Assembly (NCBI RefSeq): GCF_007786455.1
Contig: NZ_VNJK01000001.1
Span: forward strand, 2,378,074 to 2,442,073
Source: Paenibacillus agilis
Lineage (GTDB): Bacteria > Bacillota > Bacilli > Paenibacillales > Paenibacillaceae
DNA: 64,000 bases
Direction: 5' to 3'
In this document: positions 51,554 to 60,538 of the stretch, in pieces
Position numbering within the stretch: position 1 is the stretch's first letter
Layout of the letters: the number at the start of each line of letters is the position of its first letter
The notes under the pieces: model-generated
Seen by the model: the letters and a program-made list of their open reading frames with translations, nothing else
What the model was told of the DNA's origin: nothing
Database searches by the model: none
Translations under genes and position numbers: made by a program

Positions 51554-52307
51554 TGAAATTTCCTCCCAGCACGCTCTGTGCGTCCAATATTTGTTGGAAA
51601 AAGGCTTGACGGTTTGAATTTTTCCGCCTTATTTCCATAAACATTTTCCCATCTCTTATGAACACGATTCGTTTGCAATAACTTGCTGCAAATGGATCAT
51701 GCGTTACCATCAGTACGGTAGCTCGATCCATTTCGTTCATGAGCTGAAGTGAACCCATTACGTCCTTTGCTGATTTGGAATCCAGATTTCCGCTCAGCTC
51801 ATCGGCAAGTAAGATGGAAGGCTTATGAATAAAAGCACGCGCAATGGCTGTCCGCTGCATCTGACCACCAGATAGCTCATAGGTCCGCTTATTCAGGAGA
51901 TGGGCGATTTGGAGTTTTTCAGCTAATGGTCGTAATCGCTGCTCTATTTGTTCAGGTACCATTCCTTCCAACACAAGAGGAAGAATAATATTTTCTTTTA
52001 TCGATAGAGTCTGTACGAGATTAAAGTCCTGAAAAATAAAGCCCAGCTGACGACGGCGAAATAAAGACAGTTCTTTATCGTCAAAGCCAACAGGGTTAAC
52101 TCCATTAATTTCGATGCTTCCCGACGTTGGCCTATCAATGGTAGCCAATAAATGAAGAAGAGTCGTTTTGCCGCTTCCCGATGGTCCCATAATGCCGACG
52201 AACTCCCCTTCCGCTATTTCTAAATCAATATCTGTTAGTGCAGTAGTCAAGATGTTGCCCTTGGAACTGTATATTTTTCCAAGCCCCTGCGCTTTTAGTA
52301 CGGTCAT
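51528..52307 (-). CDS. BceA-type ABC transporter ATPase
   Basis: A 259-residue ATP-binding protein of the MacB/BceA group: Walker A GPSGSGKTT, Q-loop IFQDFNLV, signature LSGGQMQR, H-loop VTHDPFAAS. The Walker B/D-loop region reads LLADELSGNLDS, with L and S where ADEPTGNLDS is usual; the catalytic Glu is kept. It pairs with the permease downstream. A BceR-type box lies 115 bp before its start, in the spacer behind the kinase gene. Confidence 0.9.
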   Translation of the reverse strand: MTVLKAQGLGKIYSSKGNILTTALTDIDLEIAEGEFVGIMGPSGSGKTTLLHLLATIDRPTSGSIEINGVNPVGFDDKELSLFRRRQLGFIFQDFNLVQTLSIKENIILPLVLEGMVPEQIEQRLRPLAEKLQIAHLLNKRTYELSGGQMQRTAIARAFIHKPSILLADELSGNLDSKSAKDVMGSLQLMNEMDRATVLMVTHDPFAASYCKRIVFIRDGKMFMEIRRKNSNRQAFFQQILDAQSVLGGNFNDVPFARN

Positions 52308-52421
52308 CCTCTAGTCCCTCTCCCTGCGCTATATTCGTATCGGGTACGGTTACTACGTAAGTATAGGCTTCCGAAAGTGCAGGTCCCATCGATTTAGATG
52401 ACAAAAGAATCAAAACGAACC

Positions 52422-52435
52422 TTACAAATTTGTCA
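52422..52435 (-). promoter_or_regulatory. BceR-type response regulator box
   Basis: TGACA-AATT-TGTAA (minus strand) exactly fits the published BceR-like consensus TnACA-N4-TGTAA. It lies in the 174-bp spacer between kinase and ATPase genes, as expected for a transporter promoter activated by the adjacent regulator. Confidence 0.75.
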
Positions 52436-52481
52436 CTTTACTGTGGATCACGGACAGATAGAAGCTGCTCATTTTTACTTC

Positions 52482-53567
52482 TTAATCGAGTCGCTGAATG
52501 CTCTTGGTCTCGAATGAAACCGTAAAGGTTGTTCCGCTGCCTTCTTCGGAACGTACATTCAGGCGATGACCAAGCCTATGGCATACCTGCTGTGCCAAAT
52601 ATAATCCCATCCCTGTAGATTCTTCGGCAGCTCGCCCATTTTCACCAGTAAAGAACGGATCAAATACTCGCGGCAAATCATGCGAAGGTATGCCAATACC
52701 TTCATCTATTACACTCAACTTTACCTCATTTGCTGTCTGCTTCATTTGAAAGGTTAGACGTTTCGAGCCTGATATGCCCTTACTGTATTTGATTGCATTG
52801 CTTACCAATTGATTGAGCACAAACGTCATCCACTTTATATCTGTTTCTACCCATGCCTCGCCGTCTATTTGAGGGGTGATGGAATGACGGATACAGAGAC
52901 GTTTGTGAGCAATAATTACATCACGAATCAAATCATGTATCGCTATCCGTTTAATATGTAAATCGAACTCGAATTTATCAATCCGCGCTGAATATAGCAG
53001 CATTTCTAGACCTTTCGTCATCCGCTCGGCCTCATCCTTCATATTTGAAACAAACTGGTGCTGCTCTTGCTCGGTATAAGGCATCTGTTGCAATGCTTCC
53101 TGCATAAGTAAATCCATGACGGAAACGGGCGTCTTCATATGGTGAACCCATTGCAATACAAAATGATTATGTATCTCTTGTTGACGGCGAAAGTTGCGAA
53201 GCTCATTCAAGTAAGTTGTTTGCTGTTGTTCTAACAAACGGACAGCAAGCCGCTGTTCCTGTGTCACGGTAGATTGTACAATTGCAGCTGCTTGCAGTTC
53301 GCCTGAACATTCGATTGCCATGCTTACTTGCTGATAATAAATACGCTGTCGTATGTAGTCTACCACTAGCCATACACAAATAAAGAAGAGGGCTACAATA
53401 ATAAAATACATTGTGGTATCGGTATCATTGATTCCCTTACGTAAGCGCGCTTTGTCTATTATCATTAGCGCTGCGCCAAACACAATAATGACGATGCCCG
53501 TTACAAGATAAGGCAACCGATCACGTATAAAGAGAACTGCTGTGTTTCGTTTTACCTTTTTCATCAT
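52482..53567 (-). CDS. intramembrane-sensing histidine kinase, BceS type
   Basis: A 361-residue kinase with two membrane helices (about 18-37 and 50-70) joined by a loop of only about 12-14 residues: too short for ligand binding, the hallmark of BceS-type kinases that sense through the transporter. The H-box is FVLQWVHHMKTPVSVM; the ATPase domain has LNQLVSNAIKYS, DEGIGIPSHDLPRVFDPFFTGENGR in parts, and GMGLYLAQ. The ATG overlaps the regulator stop by four bases. Confidence 0.9.
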   Translation of the reverse strand: MMKKVKRNTAVLFIRDRLPYLVTGIVIIVFGAALMIIDKARLRKGINDTDTTMYFIIVALFFICVWLVVDYIRQRIYYQQVSMAIECSGELQAAAIVQSTVTQEQRLAVRLLEQQQTTYLNELRNFRRQQEIHNHFVLQWVHHMKTPVSVMDLLMQEALQQMPYTEQEQHQFVSNMKDEAERMTKGLEMLLYSARIDKFEFDLHIKRIAIHDLIRDVIIAHKRLCIRHSITPQIDGEAWVETDIKWMTFVLNQLVSNAIKYSKGISGSKRLTFQMKQTANEVKLSVIDEGIGIPSHDLPRVFDPFFTGENGRAAEESTGMGLYLAQQVCHRLGHRLNVRSEEGSGTTFTVSFETKSIQRLD

Positions 53568-54304
53568 AAATGTAACTCCTGCGCCTCCAACTTATTCTCA
53601 TTCTCTGTTTCGAGCACCATTTTATAACCTAGACCACGTACCGTTACAATGACCTGTGGCAGTCCTAACTGCTCTAGCTTTTTCCTCAACCTAGTCACAT
53701 TCACCGTCAACGTATTATCATCTACAAATTGTGCTTTATCCCATAATACTTCTAGCAATCGATCACGTGTAATCGTCCTGCCATGATGCTGCATAAAGCA
53801 TTCCGCCAACAATTGCTCATTCTTCGTAAGCACTACCTTTTCCTTCTTCCAAATCCATTCATTTCGACTAAGATTAAGGCGCAAACCTTCCAAGTTTAAT
53901 TCGGAATCAGGAGGAGCAAGCGTTGAAGTATCCGCATATTCCCCGTACACCCTCCGCAACACACCTTTTATTTTTGCCATTAACAGATCGAGGGGTATAG
54001 GCTTTGTAATGTAATCGTCCCCGCCATGCTCAATTGCCATAACTTGATCCATCTCGCCTTCTCTAGCAGATATAAATAGGATCGGAACATTTGAGCTCTT
54101 ACGGATTTGCCTGCACCAGTAATAGCCATCGAAGTATGGTAAGTTAATATCTAGCAGCACGAGATTCGGTTCGTACGCTTCCCATTCAGTTACAATATCC
54201 CTATAGTCTGCTGCACATTTCGCATCAAAGCCATACTTCTCCATTGTCCTGCTCAGTACATTACCAATCTGGTTATCATCCTCGACAATAAAAATGCGAT
54301 ACAT
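53564..54304 (-). CDS. OmpR-family response regulator, BceR type
   Basis: A 246-residue two-component regulator: receiver domain with phosphoacceptor D in LVLLDINLPYFDG, then a winged helix (about 140-235; LTKNEQLLAECFMQHHGRTITRDRLLEVLW in parts, VNVTRLRKKLEQLG). It is the first gene of the regulator, kinase, ATPase, permease, hydrolase series and should bind the box at 52422-52435. Confidence 0.92.
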   Translation of the reverse strand: MYRIFIVEDDNQIGNVLSRTMEKYGFDAKCAADYRDIVTEWEAYEPNLVLLDINLPYFDGYYWCRQIRKSSNVPILFISAREGEMDQVMAIEHGGDDYITKPIPLDLLMAKIKGVLRRVYGEYADTSTLAPPDSELNLEGLRLNLSRNEWIWKKEKVVLTKNEQLLAECFMQHHGRTITRDRLLEVLWDKAQFVDDNTLTVNVTRLRKKLEQLGLPQVIVTVRGLGYKMVLETENENKLEAQELHL

Positions 54305-54357
54305 GGAAGTTCCTCCATTGATATGGTCTACATAACAATCTTATTACAGCACAAAAC

Positions 54358-54386
54358 AACCTCCAACGTTATAAAACATTGGAGGC
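54358..54386 (-). terminator. terminator of the TetR gene at 54421
   Basis: CCTCCAA and TTGGAGG arms enclose a 12-nt loop; the minus strand continues TTGTTTTG. Confidence 0.65.
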
Positions 54387-54420
54387 TTATATAGATCTGT
54401 GAGCCAGCATCGTCGCTGGA

Positions 54421-55065
54421 TCATGGTTTGTAAATCCCGTAGCGGAACAAGTCTAAACACGTTCTTAGCTCTTGAATGACTACACTTAGTTCCGCATCTA
54501 TACTACCTAGATTAGCATCACTTGCAATAATAAGCTTCTCAATCTTTTGAGCAGCTGAACTAATAATAAAAGTAACCGCTTGTAAAATATCCTCAAAATG
54601 TATATCTTCACGAAGCTGCTCTCGGGGGATGCTAGAAATAAATTTCTGAATCTCAACAGCCGGCTCTTTACCTTGGGTCCGTTCCTCAAGCTTTTGATAG
54701 ACAGGATGGAGCGGTTGACTTACTATAATATGAATAAATTGAAGGTATTTAGGTTTGGATTTCATATAATCAAGGTCTCTCTCAAGTAGATAGACAGTGG
54801 CTTCAACAAAATCAGAAGGCAAGTTTCTTTTCGTGTAATCCTGCTGTTCCTCAACATCGCGCTCTATTTTTCCATATACATAAAAGAACAACGACTCTTT
54901 ATCACCAAAATATTGAAACAACGAGCCCTTTGGTATTCCTGCCTGCTTCACGATCCGGTTCGTAGAAGCAGCGTCGAATCCATAAGCAGCAAACTCGGAC
55001 AACGCAGCTTGAAAAATTTTATCCTGCTTCTCTTGTGGCAATCGCTCAAACATCTCGATATTCAT
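54421..55065 (-). CDS. TetR-family regulator
   Basis: A 214-residue TetR protein with HTH in residues 10-58 (AAYGFDAASTNRIVKQAG, IPKGSLFQYFGDKESLF) and a helical effector domain like that of YfiR/FadR-type regulators. The ATG at 55065 follows AGAGGT; the earlier in-frame ATG at 55092 has none. It lies behind a secreted amidohydrolase gene on the same strand. Its promoter is flanked by half-sites ACATTCAT and ATGAATGT. Confidence 0.85.
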   Translation of the reverse strand: MNIEMFERLPQEKQDKIFQAALSEFAAYGFDAASTNRIVKQAGIPKGSLFQYFGDKESLFFYVYGKIERDVEEQQDYTKRNLPSDFVEATVYLLERDLDYMKSKPKYLQFIHIIVSQPLHPVYQKLEERTQGKEPAVEIQKFISSIPREQLREDIHFEDILQAVTFIISSAAQKIEKLIIASDANLGSIDAELSVVIQELRTCLDLFRYGIYKP

Positions 55066-55088
55066 ATCGTACCTCTGACAAAGTTGTG

Positions 55089-55130
55089 ACATTCATCCAT
55101 CATTATACAAATAAATGAATGTGTGAGCAA
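55089..55130 (-). promoter_or_regulatory. promoter with TetR half-sites
   Basis: TTGCTC (55130-55125) and TATAAT (55107-55102) are 17 bp apart. Inverted 8-bp half-sites ACATTCAT (55089-55096) and ATGAATGT (55115-55122) flank the -10. Confidence 0.65.
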
Positions 55131-55145
55131 TCTCCGATTCCTTCT

Positions 55146-56636
55146 TTAATGCGCATGCAATCCATGATGATGCAGAGATGAGTTCGATGGCTTAGTCTGT
55201 TTAGGTTCAAGTTTTACATCTTCCATTTTGACAAGATCGTACGTCTTTATTGCTTTCGCAAGTTCCTTTTTCTCCATCAGCTTTCCGTTGAAAACAACTG
55301 CGGAGATACGCGCTGTGTTTCGAATATCCTCCAATGGGTTTGCTTCCAGCACTACAAGATCAGCGAGCTTCCCCTCTTCTACCGTTCCTAGTTCATATAC
55401 TCTTTCGAAATAACGAGCAGGATTGATTGTTGCTGTCTGCAATGCTTGCAGCGGGCTTAATCCGTTCTTCACAAGCAGCTGTAGCTCGTCATGCAAGGAA
55501 CTACCAAATATAGAGTTAGGAATTAAGGTCGCAGAATCTGTACCAGCCATGATAGGAACACCTGCATCGTTCATTTTCTCGACCAATCCGCCCATCATTT
55601 TAGCGTATTCTACATTTAATTTTAATTCTTTTGTATCTTTCATTGTTTTTATAAAAGTAATCCATTCTTTTTGAATTGCGGGCGGCACATATTTGGCACG
55701 TGGATCAATCTCTAGTTTCGCCATGTTTATGGGGGTGATTAAAGTAGGAACTTGCCACACTTCATTCTCAGCAAACTCATTAAATAACTTCGCTGCGACC
55801 TTAGAATCATAATGTTTGTTAGCTATCATTTCATATTCAAAATATCGTTTAGGAAGATCTGGTTTCTTTAGCAGCTCAGCTTCCTTGCTTGAAGTAGCAA
55901 TAAATAAGCCATTTAGATGCTCCATACTCTTTTGGCCCATTCGAACCCCATCAATGGCTCTAACTTGGAAAGGCAAATGCCCCGTAACAGGAAGTCTGTA
56001 CTTACGCGCTTCATCAATGACCACATTATAAATAGAACGTGGCAGACCGGAATATACTTTTACAAAATCCCCTCCTTTTTCAGCAATGCTGCGCACTGCT
56101 TTACGTGCTTCTTGTTCCGTTTTCAAATCAAAATGAAACGGCACATGTACTCCTTGATTTAAAATGGCCCCTGTGTACACGGTCCTTGGGGCTGGCATTC
56201 CGTTCTGGATAGCCTTCTTCCACAACTCGATATGACTCATATCCGTTCCTAAATCTCTTATTCCCGTGACCCCATGAGCGAGAAATAGCGGAAAAGCATG
56301 CTTATAGTCTTTTAGCAAATGGACATGCATATCCCATAAACCCGGAATTACATATTGACCAGTCGCATCCCTGACTTTCGCATTTTTAGGCAATGTAACA
56401 TCTTCACCATTACCGATATAGCTAATCTTATTTCCATTTACAATGATGGTCTGATTCTGAATCAATTTCCCGCTGCGTACATCAACTACTGTTGCATGTT
56501 GAATAACTAGCGAATGCTTGCTCTTCGTTGACGGTTCCAAACTGGCATGAGACAGTCCTGCATTACCAAATAAACCGATAATGAAAACGATAGCTAACAC
56601 CCATGAAATGCTGTTGCGGCAAGCCTTAATTTTCAC
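55146..56636 (-). CDS. secreted amidohydrolase (imidazolonepropionase-like)
   Basis: A 496-residue exported metal-dependent hydrolase. Signal peptide (about 1-31, ending GLSHA) and an amidohydrolase TIM barrel: WDMHVHLL (H-x-H), GDFVKVYSG (carbamylated-lysine position), GHLPF, SMEHLNG and AGTDS. The C-terminus ends in a His-rich tail (SLHHHGLHAH). Relatives include Xaa-Pro dipeptidases and organophosphate or mycotoxin hydrolases. The GTG at 56636 has AGAGGAG ten bases upstream; the ATG at 56657 has no site. The promoter carries a TetR-type palindrome. Confidence 0.83.
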   Translation of the reverse strand: MKIKACRNSISWVLAIVFIIGLFGNAGLSHASLEPSTKSKHSLVIQHATVVDVRSGKLIQNQTIIVNGNKISYIGNGEDVTLPKNAKVRDATGQYVIPGLWDMHVHLLKDYKHAFPLFLAHGVTGIRDLGTDMSHIELWKKAIQNGMPAPRTVYTGAILNQGVHVPFHFDLKTEQEARKAVRSIAEKGGDFVKVYSGLPRSIYNVVIDEARKYRLPVTGHLPFQVRAIDGVRMGQKSMEHLNGLFIATSSKEAELLKKPDLPKRYFEYEMIANKHYDSKVAAKLFNEFAENEVWQVPTLITPINMAKLEIDPRAKYVPPAIQKEWITFIKTMKDTKELKLNVEYAKMMGGLVEKMNDAGVPIMAGTDSATLIPNSIFGSSLHDELQLLVKNGLSPLQALQTATINPARYFERVYELGTVEEGKLADLVVLEANPLEDIRNTARISAVVFNGKLMEKKELAKAIKTYDLVKMEDVKLEPKQTKPSNSSLHHHGLHAH

Positions 56637-56705
56637 AACAAACCAACTCCTCTTCATGAAATAAACGCTTCTTTAAACAAATGATTGACCTGTCGATTCA
56701 AAATA

Positions 56706-56752
56706 TGACCACTTGGTCGCATTTAGAGTAAACCAAATCTATCCAATTGTCA
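56706..56752 (-). promoter_or_regulatory. promoter and operator of the amidohydrolase gene
   Basis: TTGACA (56752-56747) and TACTCT (56729-56724) are separated by 17 bp. GACCA-CT-TGGTC (56706-56717), a perfect palindrome of TetR type, lies just downstream of the -10. Confidence 0.7.
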
Positions 56753-56799
56753 ATCATTACCTGCAAGTCCTATCCATGAATTTTTAGTCCGACAATAAA

Positions 56800-56910
56800 A
56801 AACAAAGTTCCCCTCGGGATTTGTATACCAATCCACATAGAGCACTTTGTGATCGATTTATTTAAAGGGTCAACAAATCTTAGTACCAATTTGTTGACCC
56901 TTTCTTTTTT
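56800..56910 (-). terminator. two consecutive hairpins downstream of rph
   Basis: AAAGGGTCAACAAAT and ATTTGTTGACCCTTT (56864-56878, 56889-56903) form a perfect 15-bp stem with its best T-run on the plus strand. A second, minus-strand hairpin (ACAAAGT...ACTTTGT near 56801-56851) is followed by TTTTTATT. The 315-bp spacer 56637-56951 holds these and the promoter above, and no gene. Confidence 0.7.
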
Positions 56911-56951
56911 ATTTGTTATTTATGATGATTTTATTTATTGAATAAATAGGT

Positions 56952-59603
56952 TCACTCTACTAAGCTCGCTTCTTTCAGCACCTCTACATATCCTTTACTG
57001 CCGTCAAGTCGAAGCAGATCGCCATCTTTAATAATCTTCGTTGCACGCTCAATTCCGACAACAGCAGGTAACCCGTATTCTCGGGCAACAACCGCACCAT
57101 GTGTCATTAACCCGCCCATCTCTGTAATAAGTCCTTTCGCTTGCTGGAATAATGGCGTCCAGCCTGGATCCGTGTACGGTGCAACTAGAATCTCACCTTC
57201 TTTTAATGCAGCTGTAGTTGGATCAAGCACGACTTTGGCTCTTCCTTCAATGATTCCGGGAGAAACCGGCGTGCCAATCAGCGCTCCTTCAGGCGCATCT
57301 CCTCCCTTAATGCTGCCTTCGATAATTTCTCCTTCACTCGTCATTACCCTCGGTGGCGTTAATCGCTTATAGTACTCAAAGTCCTCTTTTCTGCTTGCGA
57401 TCAGTTGCTGAACATCCTGATCAAATGACTCGTTGATGACTTCAAGCATGTCAGGCAAGCTCAAGAAGAAAATGTCGTCACGTTCATATAGAACTCCTTT
57501 CGCCACCAAGCCATCAGCTTCTTCCAGCAATGCTTGCTTATAAAGCGCAAAATGACGCACTAGTACAAACTTGTGATGCTCACGCAAGCCCATAAAGCTG
57601 CGATAAACGGTCATTAGTCGTGACACAACCTTCTCTTTAAACGCACCATCGTCTGCTGCACGAACCTGTGCTTGAATACGTTCCGCTGCTGCTTCAGCCT
57701 CAAGCTCCCCTTGACGGAATCTCTCACGATGCTCTCCTTGCTTCACACTGTCCAAGTGCCCCACAATAGATGAAATCAACATATACGGACGCTCCGACCA
57801 ACGCGTTCTAGCCGTATCAATCTCGCCTGGACAACGGGCTCCATATTTGTCCAGCCACTGTTCAAATGCAGCTTTGAACTCCTTGCCCCCAGCTATCGCG
57901 TTCAACCCTTCCATGAACCCATCTTCGCCTGCATTTCTTAGGTAAGCTACTAGCTCTGGATGCTCGCGAGCGAGATCCGCCAAGTCCCCTAGTTGCAATC
58001 CCATTTCTCCCGTGACATTATAAGGTAATGATTTATTTAAGGTGAGGAGATCGTTCTCATCGAATGTCCACCACTTCGAAAGTAATGTAAGCATTTCCTT
58101 TGCAACAGAAGCAGCTGCCATATAATGCATATCTATTGCCATTAAACCTTGCATGAGCGAACCGCAGTTTTTCTGGATATAGGAAATTCTTTCTGCACCG
58201 TTGCATCCATTCAGTGCCTGTCGACACAGCTCTAAGCATTGACTTGCATATGTTTTCACTTCTGTATAAGCCGTCTCACCATCTCCTTCAAGCATGTCTT
58301 TCATGACCTTTGTTGCAAGGAAAGGAATCATTTGATTGAACTGCTCCATGCCTGGAAGAGGACCTTCTTTGATCGGAAAGCGAGGCAGAACCTGACGGGT
58401 CGCACTGCTTATTAAAGGCTCAAATTTATCAATAATAAACAGAAATACTTTGCGTGCTATGTTAGACTGAAGAACGTTAGTTACATCGGCATACAATCTA
58501 CCGGCAAGTTCTATTTGCGATTCAACATTCGCACCCTGATCAGCTGGCGTAAGATGCTTCCACATCGATATCCCAGCTGGCGTCATTGCATCGGTCATCA
58601 TCTGCATATGCCCGCTAGAAATATACACATGCAGCTCATCATCAGGCGCTTCTGGTATGGGAAAGAGTGAAGTAATCGGTCTAGCCTGTACGATATAAAA
58701 TTGCCGGTTAACTAGACACCATTCAATGTCCTGCTCAGTTCCATAATGAGCTTGAATTCGCTCACCTATTTGAACCAAAGCAATAACTTCTTCATCCGAC
58801 AAAGCTTGTTGATTTTGCTGTTGCGCTGAAATAGCTTCAACAACGGTACCACCATCAGTGAGTGATCGTACAGCCTTTTGCTTATCCGCTACTAGTTTCT
58901 TTACGATCTCGCCCTTTCTAACCTGATACATATCAGGATTGACGATGCCTGACACGAGTGCTTCACCCAAGCCAAAGCTCGCATCTATCGAAGTAATCGT
59001 TCGGTTTCCTGTAACCGGATCAGCTGTAAACATCACCCCAGATACATCTGGCTCAATCATCTGCTGAATAACAACAGCCAGTTGAACAGCTTGATGATCG
59101 TAGCCATGCTTCATGCGGTATACGACGGCACGTTCAGAGAATAGGGATGCCCAACATTTACGGATTGCATCTAGCAATTGCTGCTCACCTTTTACATTTA
59201 AAAAGGTATCTTGTTGCCCTGCAAAGGAAGCTGTCGCCAAGTCCTCTGCCGTCGCACTGGAACGAACAGCATATCGATGACCTGGGCCTAATTCTGTCCA
59301 TGCGCTCAAAATTGCTTCTTCTACGTCACTTGGAACAGTCAGTCCAATGATGTGTTCTCTTATTTCCTTGCTAATACGCCTGACTTCTTCGATGTCAGAT
59401 GCGTTTAGACGGTTGAGTTGTTCGTAAAAGGAAGCCATTGCAGGAGATTGCCCTACAATCTTCTCATAAGCAGACGTCGTAATGCAGTATCCTGGCGGAA
59501 CAGGAAAACCAGCTTGCAGCAGCTCACCCAAATTAGATCCCTTACCGCCAACCTTATGAATATGGGCTCGGTTCACTTTTTCCAAATGCAAAACATAAGA
59601 CAA
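56952..59603 (-). CDS. rph: rifamycin phosphotransferase (RPH)
   Basis: An 883-residue three-domain enzyme that inactivates rifamycins with ATP. Domains in order: ATP-grasp (about 1-320; VGGKGSNLGELL, YAVRSSATAEDLATASFAGQ), rifamycin-binding domain (about 330-750; YISSGHMQMMTDAMTP, KYGARCPGEIDTARTRW) and the swivelling His domain (GGLMTHGAVVAREYGLPAVVG, phosphoacceptor His about 835). From memory it matches Listeria Rph throughout; a PEP synthase would have a TCHAA-type His motif and a C-terminal PEP-binding domain, which is missing. The TTG at 59603 has AGGGGG nine bases upstream and gives the family N-terminus. It confers rifampicin resistance in relatives. Confidence 0.9.
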   Translation of the reverse strand: MSYVLHLEKVNRAHIHKVGGKGSNLGELLQAGFPVPPGYCITTSAYEKIVGQSPAMASFYEQLNRLNASDIEEVRRISKEIREHIIGLTVPSDVEEAILSAWTELGPGHRYAVRSSATAEDLATASFAGQQDTFLNVKGEQQLLDAIRKCWASLFSERAVVYRMKHGYDHQAVQLAVVIQQMIEPDVSGVMFTADPVTGNRTITSIDASFGLGEALVSGIVNPDMYQVRKGEIVKKLVADKQKAVRSLTDGGTVVEAISAQQQNQQALSDEEVIALVQIGERIQAHYGTEQDIEWCLVNRQFYIVQARPITSLFPIPEAPDDELHVYISSGHMQMMTDAMTPAGISMWKHLTPADQGANVESQIELAGRLYADVTNVLQSNIARKVFLFIIDKFEPLISSATRQVLPRFPIKEGPLPGMEQFNQMIPFLATKVMKDMLEGDGETAYTEVKTYASQCLELCRQALNGCNGAERISYIQKNCGSLMQGLMAIDMHYMAAASVAKEMLTLLSKWWTFDENDLLTLNKSLPYNVTGEMGLQLGDLADLAREHPELVAYLRNAGEDGFMEGLNAIAGGKEFKAAFEQWLDKYGARCPGEIDTARTRWSERPYMLISSIVGHLDSVKQGEHRERFRQGELEAEAAAERIQAQVRAADDGAFKEKVVSRLMTVYRSFMGLREHHKFVLVRHFALYKQALLEEADGLVAKGVLYERDDIFFLSLPDMLEVINESFDQDVQQLIASRKEDFEYYKRLTPPRVMTSEGEIIEGSIKGGDAPEGALIGTPVSPGIIEGRAKVVLDPTTAALKEGEILVAPYTDPGWTPLFQQAKGLITEMGGLMTHGAVVAREYGLPAVVGIERATKIIKDGDLLRLDGSKGYVEVLKEASLVE

Positions 59604-59811
59604 TGTTCTCAACCCCCTCATCATGGTTACACACACGATATTACCAGTTAGTAGCTAAATAATTGATAAATCTCCAATTGGATGCTTATAATTTTACTAA
59701 GTACTGGAATCTGTTCAATAAGCAGCTTGTTGCGTTTCGTTCGTTATCAGACAGAAGAAGCTAAATTGTTGAGGAACGTGTTATTATTCGTTGATAAGAA
59801 GGTGATGGATG

Positions 59812-60417
59812 ATGGCCAATACGACGGATCGGCGGGTTATAAGAACAAAGAAAAATATAAAGCGAGCGTTTAGCGAATTGTTGAAGGAGAAAGGGTTTGA
59901 GGCAATAACGGTACAAGATATTGCAGATCGGGCCGATATTAACCGTGGAACATTCTATTTGCACTTTTTAGATAAATATGATCTATTCGAGCGTAAAGTA
60001 GATGATATACTCGCGGAGCTGATTGCTTCAGTCCCCCTTGACTATGCGATAAACCAAACATCATTTACATGTATGGAACCACGAATCATCCAATCCTTCT
60101 CTCACTTTCAAAAATATCGTGACTTCTACAAACTGATGTTTGAGGATGCTACAAACCCTTATTTTCATACCCGATTTATAGAGCTATTGAAGAATCATTT
60201 CGAACAAAGCATTGAAGAAATGAAGCTGACCTCCAAGACGACCAATCATATTAACAAAGACCTTGTTGTCCACTACGGACTATTTTCTTTTATGGGCATT
60301 TTAAAATACTGGCTCGATCAAGACCCACCACTTTCCCCTGAAGAGATAGCAAAACAATTACGCTCTATTTATGAATTTGAGTCGGCACGAATTATCGAGG
60401 AAAGAGCATATAAGTAA
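59812..60417 (+). CDS. TetR-family regulator divergent from rph
   Basis: A 201-residue TetR protein: N-terminal HTH (about 10-58; KRAFSELLKEKGFEAITVQDIADRAD and INRGTFYLHFLDKYDLFE) and the C-terminal domain pattern of the YbiH/TetR_C_33 type. Of two adjacent ATGs the second (59812) is seven bases behind GAAGGTG and is preferred. It is divergent from the rifamycin phosphotransferase gene over a 208-bp spacer containing a 10-bp palindrome, TCCAATTGGA (59672-59681). Control of rph by it is possible but not demonstrated. Confidence 0.83.
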   Translation: MANTTDRRVIRTKKNIKRAFSELLKEKGFEAITVQDIADRADINRGTFYLHFLDKYDLFERKVDDILAELIASVPLDYAINQTSFTCMEPRIIQSFSHFQKYRDFYKLMFEDATNPYFHTRFIELLKNHFEQSIEEMKLTSKTTNHINKDLVVHYGLFSFMGILKYWLDQDPPLSPEEIAKQLRSIYEFESARIIEERAYK

Positions 60418-60431
60418 GATGATTGAACAAA

Positions 60432-60477
60432 TAGAACCCTCTAACCTCATCAGTTGCTGAGGATTTAGAGGGTTCTA
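60432..60477. terminator. bidirectional terminator
   Basis: TAGAACCCTCTAA and TTAGAGGGTTCTA form a 13-bp stem with further CCTCA/TGAGG pairing inside, between the convergent TetR and MarR genes. Confidence 0.7.
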
Positions 60478-60538
60478 AAATAGTTATCAAATATGCATAT
60501 AAGCTAGGATGATGTTAGCACACGAATCGACTATCCAT

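Noticed and set aside
56952-59603. annotation as phosphoenolpyruvate synthase
   Set aside because: The PEP-binding C-terminal domain is absent and the His motif and central domain fit rifamycin phosphotransferase.
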